Shown: positions 27,077 through 39,924 of the stretch, in pieces
Numbering within the stretch: the stretch's first letter is position 1
Layout: each line of letters starts with the position of its first letter
Assembly: GCA_903832005.1 (NCBI GenBank)
Contig: CAIKZO010000053.1
Location: 1-49,262, forward strand
Direction: 5' to 3'
Length of the DNA: 49,262 bases
Source: Enhydrobacter aerosaccus
Lineage (GTDB): Bacteria; Pseudomonadota; Alphaproteobacteria; Reyranellales; Reyranellaceae
Notes under the pieces: model-generated
Databases searched by the model: none
What the model saw: only the letters and a program-made list of their open reading frames with translations
Told to the model about the DNA's origin: nothing
Position numbers and translations under genes: made by a program

Positions 27077-27150
27077 CGAAGCAGCGACCGCAAAACGCCC
27101 AATCGGCAACTCTTTAGTATTGCAGGACCGCGATGCGGGAGAAGAAGACT

Positions 27151-28179
27151 CTAGAGCCGCTTCAGCTCGCTCGATGCCGCCCAGTTGTACTGCGACACGG
27201 TCGGGCAGCGGGCTTGGGCGAGCTGAAGCTGCTCGCGCGCGCGCTGCTTGTCGCCGCGACGCACCGCCTCCATGCCGACGAAGAAGGCAGCGGGGCATTT
27301 GCCGTTGGTCTTCTTGGCAGTCTCGTCCGATTCGGCGGCAACCTCGAGCTCGCCCGCCGGCAGCTTGCCCAGCAGGAACTTGGCGATCGGGCCCGGCCAT
27401 TCATAGAGGTTCTCGTTGCCGAGATCCTTGGCGAGCGCCGTGCGCGCATCCTGCTTGGTGTGTACTTGCGCCGCATAACGCCAGAGAACGCCATTCATGC
27501 GCGTCTTGGCCGTGGTCAGCCCCTCGAGCGAGGCGTCGAAATCATCGGCGGCTTGCTGGTAGTTGCCGAGATTGAAGTTGGCGTGGCCGCGATAGAACAC
27601 CGCGATGCGGCGATCGACCGGACCGCCGGCGCTGGCGAGCGCGCCGTCAAGCAGGCCCGACGCCTTCGAATAGTCGGCGATCTGCATCAGCACCTGGGCC
27701 TGGGCGACCAGCAGCCAGGTGTCGTTCGGCTTGGCCGCCAGCCCGTGGTCGAGCGTGCGCAGCGCCGCCGCGCGGTCACCGCCGCCGGCCAGGCCGGGCA
27801 TCGTGCTCCACAGCATGATCGACCAGGTCTTGGGCGCGACCCGCCCCATTTCGACAATGTCCTTCTGGCTCTCGGCCTCGCGACCGAGGCGGCTGAGCAG
27901 GAACGCACGGACACTGAGATAGAAAGTGCGGTCGGTCGGCGAGAGCTGGGACGCCTTCAGGATCTTGTTGAGCTGATCCAGCGCCGCGTTCTGGTTGGCA
28001 GGCGCGAGGCTCGGGACCTGCCCCGGTACTTGGCCTGGTACTTGGCCCGGAGCGCTTCCGGCCGTGTCCCAATCGGGGCCGCCGTGCAGCTGGGCGCGGG
28101 AGGCGACGGGCACGAGCAGGCTCGCCGCCACGACGAGGGCCGCCAAAGCCCCACAAAACCGCTTAATTTCGCGTTGCAT
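27151..28179 (-). CDS. Secreted/periplasmic protein with TPR-like repeats
   Basis: 342 residues from the ATG at 28179; the open frame upstream overlaps the aconitase leader and lacks coding character. Signal peptide MQREIKRFCGALAALVVAASLLVPVASRAQ. A short repeat PGQVPGQVPGQVP follows near residue 45-57. The rest is a helical region with TPR-like spacing (NQNAALDQLNKILKASQLSP, ALRTLDHGLAAKPNDTWLLVAQAQVLMQIADYSKASGLLDGAL, VFYRGHANFNLGNYQQAADDFDASL). The end has two cysteines (GKCPAAFFVGMEAVRRGD, QARCPTVSQ). Such proteins scaffold periplasmic complexes; the partner is unknown. It is divergent from the aconitase gene. Confidence 0.8.
   Translation of the reverse strand: MQREIKRFCGALAALVVAASLLVPVASRAQLHGGPDWDTAGSAPGQVPGQVPGQVPSLAPANQNAALDQLNKILKASQLSPTDRTFYLSVRAFLLSRLGREAESQKDIVEMGRVAPKTWSIMLWSTMPGLAGGGDRAAALRTLDHGLAAKPNDTWLLVAQAQVLMQIADYSKASGLLDGALASAGGPVDRRIAVFYRGHANFNLGNYQQAADDFDASLEGLTTAKTRMNGVLWRYAAQVHTKQDARTALAKDLGNENLYEWPGPIAKFLLGKLPAGELEVAAESDETAKKTNGKCPAAFFVGMEAVRRGDKQRAREQLQLAQARCPTVSQYNWAASSELKRL
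28013..28048 (-). repeat. Three 12-bp tandem repeats inside the TPR-like gene
   Basis: Three adjacent 12-bp units, GGGACCTGCCCC, GGTACTTGGCCT and GGTACTTGGCCC as read on the plus strand, encode PGQV three times. The two right-hand units differ by one base. Such a unit can change copy number by slippage without shifting frame. Confidence 0.8.
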
Positions 28180-28288
28180 GACGGCAATCTGGCACACCGC
28201 GCATCGCGCTGCATCCGTCGATTGCCTGCGCCGGTCCATGCCCCTATTTTGCCCCCGACCGCGCAAATCCGATCTTAGGAGTACCGAC

Positions 28289-30970
<2,682 letters not shown>

Positions 30971-30982
30971 GCGAGGCGACGC

Positions 30983-31546
30983 ATGGCGACGGAGTTGGTC
31001 AATCCCTTCGTCGCCCATTTCGTCGCCATGGCCCGCAACAATGCGTGGGCCAACCACCGGCTGCTCAGCGCCTGCGAGGCGCTGAGCCCCGAAGAATTCG
31101 CCGCCCCGCGCACCGGCTTCTTTCCGTCGGTGCGCGCCACGCTCAATCACATCCTGATGGTCGATCGCTACTACATCGACGCGCTGGAAAAGCTCGACGC
31201 GCTTCGCCGCTACAGCGAGCCCGCCGTCGATATCGCCGATCCGCGCGCGCTGCGGTTGGCCCAGACCGAGAGCGACAAACGTCTGATCGCCTTTTGCGAG
31301 TTCCAGACCGATGCGTCCCTGGTCGCGGACTGCGTGCTGCCGCGACCCAACCGCAAGCCGCCGCCGACCAGGGTCGCGTGCGTGCTCGAGCATCTGTTCC
31401 AGCACGATATCCATCACCGCGGCCAGGCCCATGCGATGCTGAGCAGCACGCACGTGAAGCCGCCGCAGCTCGACGAGTTCTTCCTCGCGGGTGAGCAGGA
31501 TCTGCGGCGCGACGAACTGCGCGCGCTGGGTCTTCCCGAGACCTGA
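30983..31546 (+). CDS. DinB-family metal-binding protein
   Basis: 187 residues. Four-helix DinB/YfiT-like fold with the histidine triad expected for divalent metal: H56 (ATLNHILMVDRYY), H141 and H144 or H145 (HLFQHDIHHRGQAHAML). Bacterial members include thiol-dependent transferases (bacillithiol or mycothiol S-transferases) and DNA-damage-induced proteins of unknown activity; the actual one here is unknown. Its TGA overlaps the start of the VOC/hydrolase fusion (TGATG), so the two proteins are made together. Confidence 0.9.
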   Translation: MATELVNPFVAHFVAMARNNAWANHRLLSACEALSPEEFAAPRTGFFPSVRATLNHILMVDRYYIDALEKLDALRRYSEPAVDIADPRALRLAQTESDKRLIAFCEFQTDASLVADCVLPRPNRKPPPTRVACVLEHLFQHDIHHRGQAHAMLSSTHVKPPQLDEFFLAGEQDLRRDELRALGLPET

Positions 31547-32667
31547 TGAAACCACGCGCGTCCTTTGCCGGTGCCGCCATCGAGGTGAGCGACCTCGCGC
31601 GCTCCGTGGCCTTCCATCGCCTGTGGCTGCCCATGCTCGGCTTCCATCGCGTCTGGGCAAGTCCTGATCGCGTGATGTGGTCGCGTGGCTACGATCACTT
31701 CGTGATGCGCCAGGCCAAGGAGGGCGTCGTGCACGGGCCGGGCAACCTGTGGCTCGCGGTCTCCGCCGAGAGCCGCGCCCAGGTCGACGAAGTCCACGCC
31801 GAGCTGCGCCACGCGGGCGCGGACATCCTGCAGCCGCCCAAGGAGCTCGATTACTTTGCGCCGGGTTACTACTCGGTAGGTTTCCGCGATCCCGACGGCG
31901 TGCCGATCGAAGTGGCGCACCGCTGGGACGAGCTGCCCGAAATCGCCGATGCCGAGCAGGTCCGCGTGCCGGGCCACGGCGTCACTTTGGGCGGCTATTT
32001 CTTCAAGCCCCGCGCGGGCCAGCCGCCCTATCCGGCGCTGGTCCTGCTGCACGGTTTCGCGAGCCATGCGCACGCGATGACAGGCCTGGCGCGCGCCGCG
32101 TCCGCCAACGGCTACGCGGCCCTCGCGCTCTCCCTGCGCGGCTGGCTGGGCTCCGAGGGCGAGAGCGACCAGGGCCTGCGCCAGCCGCTCGACGTGCTGG
32201 CCGCGATCGACTGGCTGGCGCGCCGGCCGCTGGTCGATCCCAAGCGGCTGGGACTGGTCGGCGCCTCGATGGGTGGCCAGGTGGCGTTGCTGGCCGCCGC
32301 GCACAAGCCACCGGTCAAGGCCGTCGCTGCGTTCTTTGCGCCGATGGACCTCGCCAAGTGGCGTGACGAGAATCCCTTCGTGCGTGATTATCTCGACGAT
32401 CTCTGCGGCTCGGAAGGATTGCCGGTCCGCTCGCCGATCCTGCGCGTGGCCCAGATGGACGCGCCGATCCTCCTGATCCACGGCGACCGCGACGAGAACG
32501 TGCCGGTCAACCAGACTCTCGACATGGCGCTGGCGCTCAAGGACCACGGCAAGGATGTCGAGACGATGATCGTGCCCGAAGCCACGCACTATTTCACCGA
32601 GCAGCAGAACGCCGCGGCGCGGCGTAGACTGTTCGACTTCCTGCGCCGCCATCTCAACCGGAGCTAG
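31546..32667 (+). CDS. VOC (glyoxalase-like) domain fused to alpha/beta hydrolase
   Basis: 373 residues. Residues about 8-128 form a vicinal-oxygen-chelate module (AAIEVSDLARSVAFHRLWLPMLGFHRVW and the closing DPDGVPIEVAHR). From about 140 there is a dienelactone-hydrolase/peptidase-like alpha/beta hydrolase: oxyanion LVLLHGFASHAHAM, nucleophile elbow GASMGG (S241), acid HGDRDENVP (D316) and histidine EATHYF (H348). All three catalytic residues are present. One frame with no stop or frameshift between the modules, so a true fusion. The combination suggests a metal-assisted or ligand-binding step followed by hydrolysis. Coupled to the DinB gene by TGATG and 6 bp from the nitroreductase gene. 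Confidence 0.88.
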   Translation: MKPRASFAGAAIEVSDLARSVAFHRLWLPMLGFHRVWASPDRVMWSRGYDHFVMRQAKEGVVHGPGNLWLAVSAESRAQVDEVHAELRHAGADILQPPKELDYFAPGYYSVGFRDPDGVPIEVAHRWDELPEIADAEQVRVPGHGVTLGGYFFKPRAGQPPYPALVLLHGFASHAHAMTGLARAASANGYAALALSLRGWLGSEGESDQGLRQPLDVLAAIDWLARRPLVDPKRLGLVGASMGGQVALLAAAHKPPVKAVAAFFAPMDLAKWRDENPFVRDYLDDLCGSEGLPVRSPILRVAQMDAPILLIHGDRDENVPVNQTLDMALALKDHGKDVETMIVPEATHYFTEQQNAAARRRLFDFLRRHLNRS

Positions 32668-32673
32668 CCGTCC

Positions 32674-33345
32674 ATGCGCGTGTCCGACGCCGTCAATTCC
32701 CGCCGCTCGATGCGTGTGTTCAAGCCCGATCCGGTGCCAAAGACCGTGATCGAGTGGATCATCGAGACCGCCAACCGCTCGGCCTCCAACGGCAACCTGC
32801 AGCCGTGGAAGCTTTACGTCACCACGGGCAAGGCGCGCGAGCGGCTGTCGGCCGCGATCCTGGCCGCGATCGATACCGCCGACCACGGGCCGGGCGGCGA
32901 GTACGACGTCTATCCGAAGGAATTCGCGCCGGTCTACGACCAGCGCCGCAAGCTGGTGGGCAAGCAGCTCTACACCTTGCTGAACGTGCCGCGCGGCGAC
33001 ACCGCCGGCATGCAGAAGCAGTTCCGCAAGAACTTCGACTTCTTCGACGCGCCGGTCGGCATGATCCTCTGCGTCGAACGCGGCATGGGCAACGGCCAGT
33101 GGATCGACTGCGGCATCTTCCTCGACCAGCTCATGCTGCTGGCGCGCGAGCAAGGGCTGCACACCTGTCCGCAGGCCGCCTTCAGTCGTTACCAGCACGT
33201 CGTGCGCCGCGAGCTGAAGATTCCCGACAACCAGATCGTGATCTGCGGCCTGGCGCTGGGCCATGCCGATCCCGACGTCATTCCCAACAGTCTGGTCACC
33301 GAGCGCGCGCCGATCGACGACTTCACGACCTGGTACAGCGCGTGA
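32674..33345 (+). CDS. Nitroreductase-family flavoenzyme
   Basis: 223 residues. FMN-binding start (VNSRRSMRVFKPDPVPK), substrate/FMN segment NRSASNGNLQPWKLYVTTGKARE and the C-terminal IVICGLALGHADP. NAD(P)H-dependent reductase of the nitroreductase superfamily; natural substrates are usually quinones or activated double bonds rather than nitro compounds. It starts 6 bp after the VOC/hydrolase gene, and its last four bases overlap the GTG of the glycosyltransferase gene (GTGA). Confidence 0.92.
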   Translation: MRVSDAVNSRRSMRVFKPDPVPKTVIEWIIETANRSASNGNLQPWKLYVTTGKARERLSAAILAAIDTADHGPGGEYDVYPKEFAPVYDQRRKLVGKQLYTLLNVPRGDTAGMQKQFRKNFDFFDAPVGMILCVERGMGNGQWIDCGIFLDQLMLLAREQGLHTCPQAAFSRYQHVVRRELKIPDNQIVICGLALGHADPDVIPNSLVTERAPIDDFTTWYSA

Positions 33346-34513
33346 CACAAGCGCGCGTCGATCTCGGCGTGGCCGCGGCGGTCTGCGCCGCGGTCGGCGT
33401 CTACGACGTGCTGCATGTCTATTTCACCGTCTTCGGCGGCCCGGTCATCGGGCCGCGGATGGTGGTGCTGTTCCCCGACTTCCTGGTCTTCCATGCCGCC
33501 GTGCGCGCCTGGCTCGAAGGCAAGCTCGCGCTGATCTACGACGTCGATGCCTTCTCTTCCTTCCAGGGCGATGGCCTGCATTTCCGGCCGGTCCTCTATC
33601 CGCCCAACTGGCTCCTGCTGCTGTTGCCGCTCGGCGCCTTCGCGGTGGGCCGGGCCTATCTCGTCTTCATGGCCGTCACCGCCGCGATCGCCACCGCGCT
33701 GGAAGGCCGGCGCGACTGGTCGGGCTGGCTCGCGGTGCTCTTCTCGCCCGCCGCCGCCTGGGTCGTACTGGGCGGACAGAATACGTTCCTCAGCCTCGGC
33801 CTGTTCTACGGCGGCCTGCATCTCCTCGAGCGTTCGCCACTTGCGGCCGGCATCCTGTTGGGACTGCTGGCCTACAAGCCGCAGATCTGGGTGCTCGTGC
33901 CGCTCGCCCTCGTCGCAGCACGCCAATGGAAAGCCTTGGCCGCGACGCTCGGCACTGTCGCCGTCCTGTCGCTGGCAAGCCTCGGCCTGTTCGGCATGGC
34001 CTTCTGGCAGGCCTTCTTCGCTGCCGCGCGCGAGGCAGGGTCCGCCGTCGCAGCCGAACGCATGTACGACCTTATGCATATCCAGATGACGACCTTGCTG
34101 GCCGCTGCCCGCATGGCCGGTCTTTCGCCGGGCATGGCCGGCCTCCTGCAGCTCGCGGGCGCCGCCCTGGCGATCGCGTCCGTGTGGTTCGCCTTCCGGC
34201 GCTTCGGCCCGGGCGCGCCGCGGACAGCGGTCTTGGCGGCAGCGACCTTCCTGGTCTCGCCCTACACCTTGAACTACGACCTGCTGCTGCTCATGCCCGC
34301 GGTCGTGGCGCTTTATCGCCTCGGCGCGACGCAGGGATTCTTCCCGGCCGAGCGGATTTTGCACCTCCTGCTCTGGCTGCTGCCGACCCTGGGCTGGATG
34401 CTCAATCAGCTCGGCCTCCCCATAGTGCCTTTGCTCATTCTGCTGTTCGGCGCGACGGCGTGGAAACGCGGCGGCGGACACGCTAAAACCGCGTCAAATT
34501 CGGGAGGAATTCC

Positions 34514-34517
<4 letters not shown>
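33342..34517 (+). CDS. Polytopic membrane protein, GT87/DUF2029-type glycosyltransferase
   Basis: 391 residues from GTG 33342 (overlap with the nitroreductase stop); frames further upstream belong to that gene. Around ten hydrophobic helices. Family marks include the acidic first loop [23 protein letters not shown] with D, IYDVDAF, the [14 protein letters not shown] segment, [16 protein letters not shown] and [13 protein letters not shown], and the late [21 protein letters not shown]87 enzymes transfer sugars from polyprenyl-phosphate donors on the outer side of the inner membrane; acceptor unknown. The final codons overlap the acs start (ATGA). Confidence 0.82.
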
Positions 34518-36451
<1,934 letters not shown>

Positions 36452-36481
36452 AACCGAGGCAGGTAAGGAGCACGCGTACCG

Positions 36482-37822
36482 ATGGCCAACCCGACAATCG
36501 TCTCTCTCGCCGCAGAATTGGCCGCCGGCCGCACCACGTCCGCCAAGCTCACCGAAGAAGCCTTCGCCCGCATCGAAGACCCCAAGGGCGAGGGCAGGCG
36601 CGCCTTCATCAAGACCTGGAAGGCGGCCGCGATGGCCGCCGCCCAAGCGAGCGACCTGCAGCGCAAGGCGGGCCTCGTGCCCTCGCCCCTCGCGGGCATT
36701 CCGGTCTCGATCAAGAACCTGTGCGACGTCGCGGGCGAAACGACCTTGTCGGGCTCCAAGGCGCTCGACGATGCGCCGCCCGCCAAAGAAGACGCGCCCG
36801 TCGTGGCGCGGCTGCGCGCGGCGGGTGCCGTGATCGTCGGCAGCACCAACATGAGCGAGTTCGCCTTCTCGGGCATCGGCTTCAACCCGCACTACGGCAC
36901 GCCCGGCAATCCGGCCGACCGCACGCGCGTCCCGGGCGGCTCGTCGGCCGGCGCGGCCGTCTCGGTCGGCGACCGGATGGCCGTCGCGGCACTGGGCACC
37001 GACACCGGCGGCTCGGTCCGCATCCCCGCCGCCGTGTGCGGCCTGGTGGGCTTCAAGCCGACCGCGCGAAGGGTGCCGATCGACGGCGTGGTTCCGCTCT
37101 CGACCTCCCTCGATTCGATCGGGCCGCTCGCCAACTCGGTCGAGGATTGCGCCATCGTCGATGCCGTGTTCGCGGCAGAGCCGATTCACGTGCCCGACGC
37201 CGTGCCGCTGGCGGGCCTGCGTTTCGCGATTCCCAAGCAGTTCGTCATGGACGACCTCGAGCCGGTTGTCGCGGCGGCCTTCGAGCGTGCCTGCAAGGCG
37301 CTGGCCGCCAAGGGCGTGAAGATCGAGCGGATCGAGCTCGCCCAACTGAACGAGCTCAACACCATCAACGCCCGCGGCACCTTTGCCGCTTCCGAAGCCT
37401 ATGCCTGGCACCAGAAGCTGATCGCGCGCCGCGGCAAGGATTACGACCAGCTCGTCTATCCGCGCATCATGCGCGGCAAGGAGATGAGCGCAGCCGACTA
37501 TATCGACTTGCTCTACGCGCGCGCCGACCTGCAGAAGCGCGTCTCGGCGATCACCTCGAACTACGACGCGATCATCATGCCGACCTGCGCCGTCGTCGCC
37601 CCGACCCTCGAGGAAGTTTCGACCGAAGCGGGCTTCACCAAGAAGAACATGCTGCTGCTGCGCAACACGACGGTCGGCAACTTCCTCGACCGCTGCGCCA
37701 TCAGCCTGCCCTGCCACGCCGCGGGCGATCTGCCCGTCGGCTTCATGCTGATGGCCGAGGCAATGGCCGACCAGCGCCTGCTCGGGATTTCCCGCTCAGT
37801 CGCGCCGGTTGTGAAGGGGTAG
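36482..37822 (+). CDS. Amidase (amidase-signature family)
   Basis: 446 residues. Complete Ser-cisSer-Lys triad: K78 (PVSIKNL), cis-serine S154 or S155 (PGGSSAGAAV) and nucleophile S178 (GTDTGGSVRIPA). Other family blocks are LRAAGAVIVGSTNMSEFAF and LVGFKPTARRVPIDG. The absence of adjacent gatC/gatB and the shortened C-terminus argue for a stand-alone amidase rather than the GatA subunit of tRNA amidotransferase. It hydrolyses an amide, the identity of which is unknown. Last plus-strand gene of this run, 30 bp after acs. Confidence 0.93.
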   Translation: MANPTIVSLAAELAAGRTTSAKLTEEAFARIEDPKGEGRRAFIKTWKAAAMAAAQASDLQRKAGLVPSPLAGIPVSIKNLCDVAGETTLSGSKALDDAPPAKEDAPVVARLRAAGAVIVGSTNMSEFAFSGIGFNPHYGTPGNPADRTRVPGGSSAGAAVSVGDRMAVAALGTDTGGSVRIPAAVCGLVGFKPTARRVPIDGVVPLSTSLDSIGPLANSVEDCAIVDAVFAAEPIHVPDAVPLAGLRFAIPKQFVMDDLEPVVAAAFERACKALAAKGVKIERIELAQLNELNTINARGTFAASEAYAWHQKLIARRGKDYDQLVYPRIMRGKEMSAADYIDLLYARADLQKRVSAITSNYDAIIMPTCAVVAPTLEEVSTEAGFTKKNMLLLRNTTVGNFLDRCAISLPCHAAGDLPVGFMLMAEAMADQRLLGISRSVAPVVKG

Positions 37823-37823
37823 C

Positions 37824-37852
37824 GGGGTAGCGCTAATTGCGCTAACTGCCCC
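37824..37852. terminator. Possible bidirectional terminator between convergent genes
   Basis: TAGCGC (37828-37833) and GCGCTA (37839-37844) are inverted around TAATT, flanked outside by GGGG and CCCC runs that can extend the stem imperfectly. It lies in the 44-bp gap between the amidase and the convergent flavin reductase. There is no T-run, so this is tentative. Confidence 0.3.
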
Positions 37853-37866
37853 CACGACCAACCCGA

Positions 37867-38502
37867 CTACTGAAACCGGGGATCGTCCGGGCGGCGCAGC
37901 TTCCAGACGTTCTCCGTCGTGGTGTATTCGCTGTAGCCCAGCCGCGCGACCGGCCGGAAGGCCATCACGTCGACCCTGCCGTCCTTCAGGATCGAATCGT
38001 CGATGTGCACGCCCACCACCTGGCCGAACACGACCGAGCCGCGCTGCTCTTCCCGGCCGGGCTCGACCGGCAGTTCGATCGTCTTCCAGTACTTGCACTC
38101 CAGCGCCACCGGCGATTCCTTGACGCGGGGCGGCTTCACGAAGCGGCAGGGCGCGGGCGTGAGGCCTGCCAGCTTCATCTCGTCGACGCCGCGCGCCACC
38201 ATCGCTGTCGTGATGTTCATCTGATCGGCGAGCGTGCCCGACACCATGTTGACCACGAACTCGCCGGTCTCCTCGGCGTTCATGCGGCTGTGCTTGGTCG
38301 GATTGTCGCCGTAGGTGCCGGTGATGGCGAAATAGACCATCGGCGGGAATTCGCTGACGCCGTTGTAGAAGCTGTAGGGCGCAAGGTTTACGCGGCCTTC
38401 ACCGTCGATCGTCGAGATCCAGCCGATCGGCCGCGGCACGATCAGCGCCTTCAGGGGATCGACCGGCAGCCCATGGTCGCGCTTGGCGGCATCGTAGAAC
38501 AT
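37867..38502 (-). CDS. Flavin reductase-like (FMN-binding) family protein
   Basis: 211 residues from the ATG at 38502 (GGGGAGAG upstream). Flavin-reductase-like split barrel: LKALIVPRPIGWISTID, VNLAPYSFYNGVSEFPPMVYFAI, EFVVNMVSG, and LECKYWKTIELP followed by VVFGQVVGVHIDD. This is the DIM6/NTAB-like group, many of which have unknown partners; they reduce or bind FMN in the cytosol. It sits 17 bp after the HD gene on the same strand. Two luciferase-like flavin enzymes are encoded a few kb away; a link to them is only a possibility. Confidence 0.92.
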   Translation of the reverse strand: MFYDAAKRDHGLPVDPLKALIVPRPIGWISTIDGEGRVNLAPYSFYNGVSEFPPMVYFAITGTYGDNPTKHSRMNAEETGEFVVNMVSGTLADQMNITTAMVARGVDEMKLAGLTPAPCRFVKPPRVKESPVALECKYWKTIELPVEPGREEQRGSVVFGQVVGVHIDDSILKDGRVDVMAFRPVARLGYSEYTTTENVWKLRRPDDPRFQ

Positions 38503-38519
38503 CGTCTCTCCCCTTTTGC

Positions 38520-39065
38520 TTACACGCTGAAGTGACGGCGCGCCGTATCGTAGGCCGCGTCGAACTGCGCCTCGAGCCTCGGATTGAGCCCGCGGCACGA
38601 CCGCACGACCTGTTCGGCCCACACGACATAATCGCGCAGGCGCTCCCGTGTCCATCCCGCGGGCGGGCTGGTCATCAAGCCGCGCAGGTTCGAGGTCTTG
38701 TCGGCGAGCTTGAGCAGCTTGGCGCGCACCGACTTATGCGGCGTCGTCTCGACTTGCAGGCGCTTGCGCACGTCCTTGGGCAACGACTTGTCGTCGGTCA
38801 CCTCCTGGACGAGGTCGGCCACCTCCCGGCCGAACCGCTGCGCCAATTCTTCAGGGCGCGTGTCGGTATCCTCGACCGTGTCGTGCAGCAGGCCACCGAT
38901 CACAAGAACGAGATCGGCGCCCTCCGTGGCCTCGGCCAGCATCGCGGCGACTTCGGTCAGATGGTTGATGTAGGGCTCGGCGCGCTCGCCCTTCCGGCGC
39001 TGTGCGATGTGCTGCCGCGCGGCATAGTCGGTGGCTTGCGACAGTTTCACCAAGTCATTGTTCAT
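38520..39065 (-). CDS. Single-domain HD phosphohydrolase, small alarmone hydrolase-like
   Basis: 181 residues from the ATG at 39065. It resembles the isolated hydrolase half of SpoT/MESH1: YINHLTEVAAMLAEA (H35), the HD pair H61-D62 in GGLLHDTVEDT with E65-D66, FGREVADLVQEVTDDKSLP, and LLKLADKTSNLRGL (D122). Such proteins bind a divalent metal and hydrolyse (p)ppGpp or similar nucleotides. There is no synthetase, TGS or ACT domain. Whether the substrate is (p)ppGpp or NADPH is not visible. It diverges from SCO with only 26 bp between starts. Confidence 0.88.
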   Translation of the reverse strand: MNNDLVKLSQATDYAARQHIAQRRKGERAEPYINHLTEVAAMLAEATEGADLVLVIGGLLHDTVEDTDTRPEELAQRFGREVADLVQEVTDDKSLPKDVRKRLQVETTPHKSVRAKLLKLADKTSNLRGLMTSPPAGWTRERLRDYVVWAEQVVRSCRGLNPRLEAQFDAAYDTARRHFSV

Positions 39066-39091
39066 GGCGATTCCTTGTGCAACATGGCGAC

Positions 39092-39658
39092 ATGTCCAGA
39101 ACGATGAAGGGCCTGTTGGGCGTGTGGGTTGCGGTGCTGCTGGGCGCCGCCGGCTGGATCGGCTGGGATGCCTCGCAGGGCAACCAGCCCTCATTCAGCC
39201 TCACCGACCAGGACGGCCGCACCGTCACCAGCGACAGCCTGAAGGGCAAGCCGACGCTGATCTACTTCGGCTACACTTTCTGCCCCGACGTCTGCCCGAC
39301 CTCGCTGCTGCTGATGGAGACCGCCGTCGAGCAGGTCGGCCCCGATGCCGTGAAGAACGTGAACCTCGTGTTCATCACCATCGATCCCGAGCGCGATACC
39401 AAGGAACTGATCAAGGGCTACGTCTCGAACTTCGGCACAACTTTCGAAGGCCTGACCGGCACGCCCGACCAGATCGCCGCCGCCGCGCGCGCCTATCGCG
39501 TCTATTACCAGAAGGTCCCGGGCAAGGAGGGCAGTCCCTACCTGATGGACCATTCCTCGATCGTCTACGTGCTCGACAGCCGCGGCCGCTTCGTCACGCA
39601 CTTCACGCACGAGGCAAAGGCCGAACAGATCGCCGCCGCGCTCAAGAAGTTGCTCTGA
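39092..39658 (+). CDS. SCO1/SenC family copper chaperone/thioredoxin-like protein
   Basis: 188 residues from ATG 39092 (alternative ATG 39104; weak ribosome site). N-terminal membrane anchor MKGLLGVWVAVLLGAAGWIGW and a periplasmic thioredoxin-like domain. The copper/redox motif is C64-P-D-V-C68 (GYTFCPDVCPTS), and the distal histidine is H154 (YLMDHSSIVYV). SCO proteins deliver copper to the CuA site of cytochrome c oxidase subunit II. No oxidase genes are in the window, so it is an isolated copy. FITIDPERDT is the usual SCO block. Confidence 0.95.
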   Translation: MSRTMKGLLGVWVAVLLGAAGWIGWDASQGNQPSFSLTDQDGRTVTSDSLKGKPTLIYFGYTFCPDVCPTSLLLMETAVEQVGPDAVKNVNLVFITIDPERDTKELIKGYVSNFGTTFEGLTGTPDQIAAAARAYRVYYQKVPGKEGSPYLMDHSSIVYVLDSRGRFVTHFTHEAKAEQIAAALKKLL

Positions 39659-39710
39659 CGGTTTCATCGGTTTTCTCGGTTTAAAAACCGTTGCCGGAAA
39701 CCGGCCTTCT

Positions 39711-39798
39711 GTCGTCCTGAGCGTAGCGAAGGACCTAGCCTTTCCAAAAAGACAGTACACGCGTCTGGCGCAAGGTCCTTCGCTACGCTCAGGACGAC
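39711..39798. repeat. Palindromic element, copy 1
   Basis: Perfect 26-bp inverted arms (39711-39736 and 39773-39798) around a 36-bp loop. The arm carries CCTGAGCGTAGCGAAGGACC. It lies 52 bp after the SCO stop and could fold as a long RNA hairpin at the transcript end. A related copy is at 41083-41156. Confidence 0.9.
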
Positions 39799-39807
39799 GG
39801 GGAGGAT

Positions 39808-39865
39808 TCATCATCTCCCCATTTTAACCACGTCGCGCCGAACCACCTATTACGGTCGTTACTGA
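39808..39865. repeat. 58-bp direct repeat, left copy
   Basis: Matches 41164-41221 over 58 bp with three substitutions by hand alignment (CA to TT and one G to A). It lies immediately right of palindrome copy 1, in the same order and orientation as the right-hand pair. It contains ACCTATTACGGTCGTTACTGA unchanged. Confidence 0.92.
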
Positions 39866-39924
39866 CGTCGACGACTTGAGCGATCGAAACAACGTACCTC
39901 TGCTCCCGGGACGGCATCCAACAA

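Noticed and set aside
27995..28288. N-terminal extension of aconitase
   Set aside because: It overlaps the divergent signal-peptide gene and lacks aconitase similarity. ATG 28289 has AGGAG in place.
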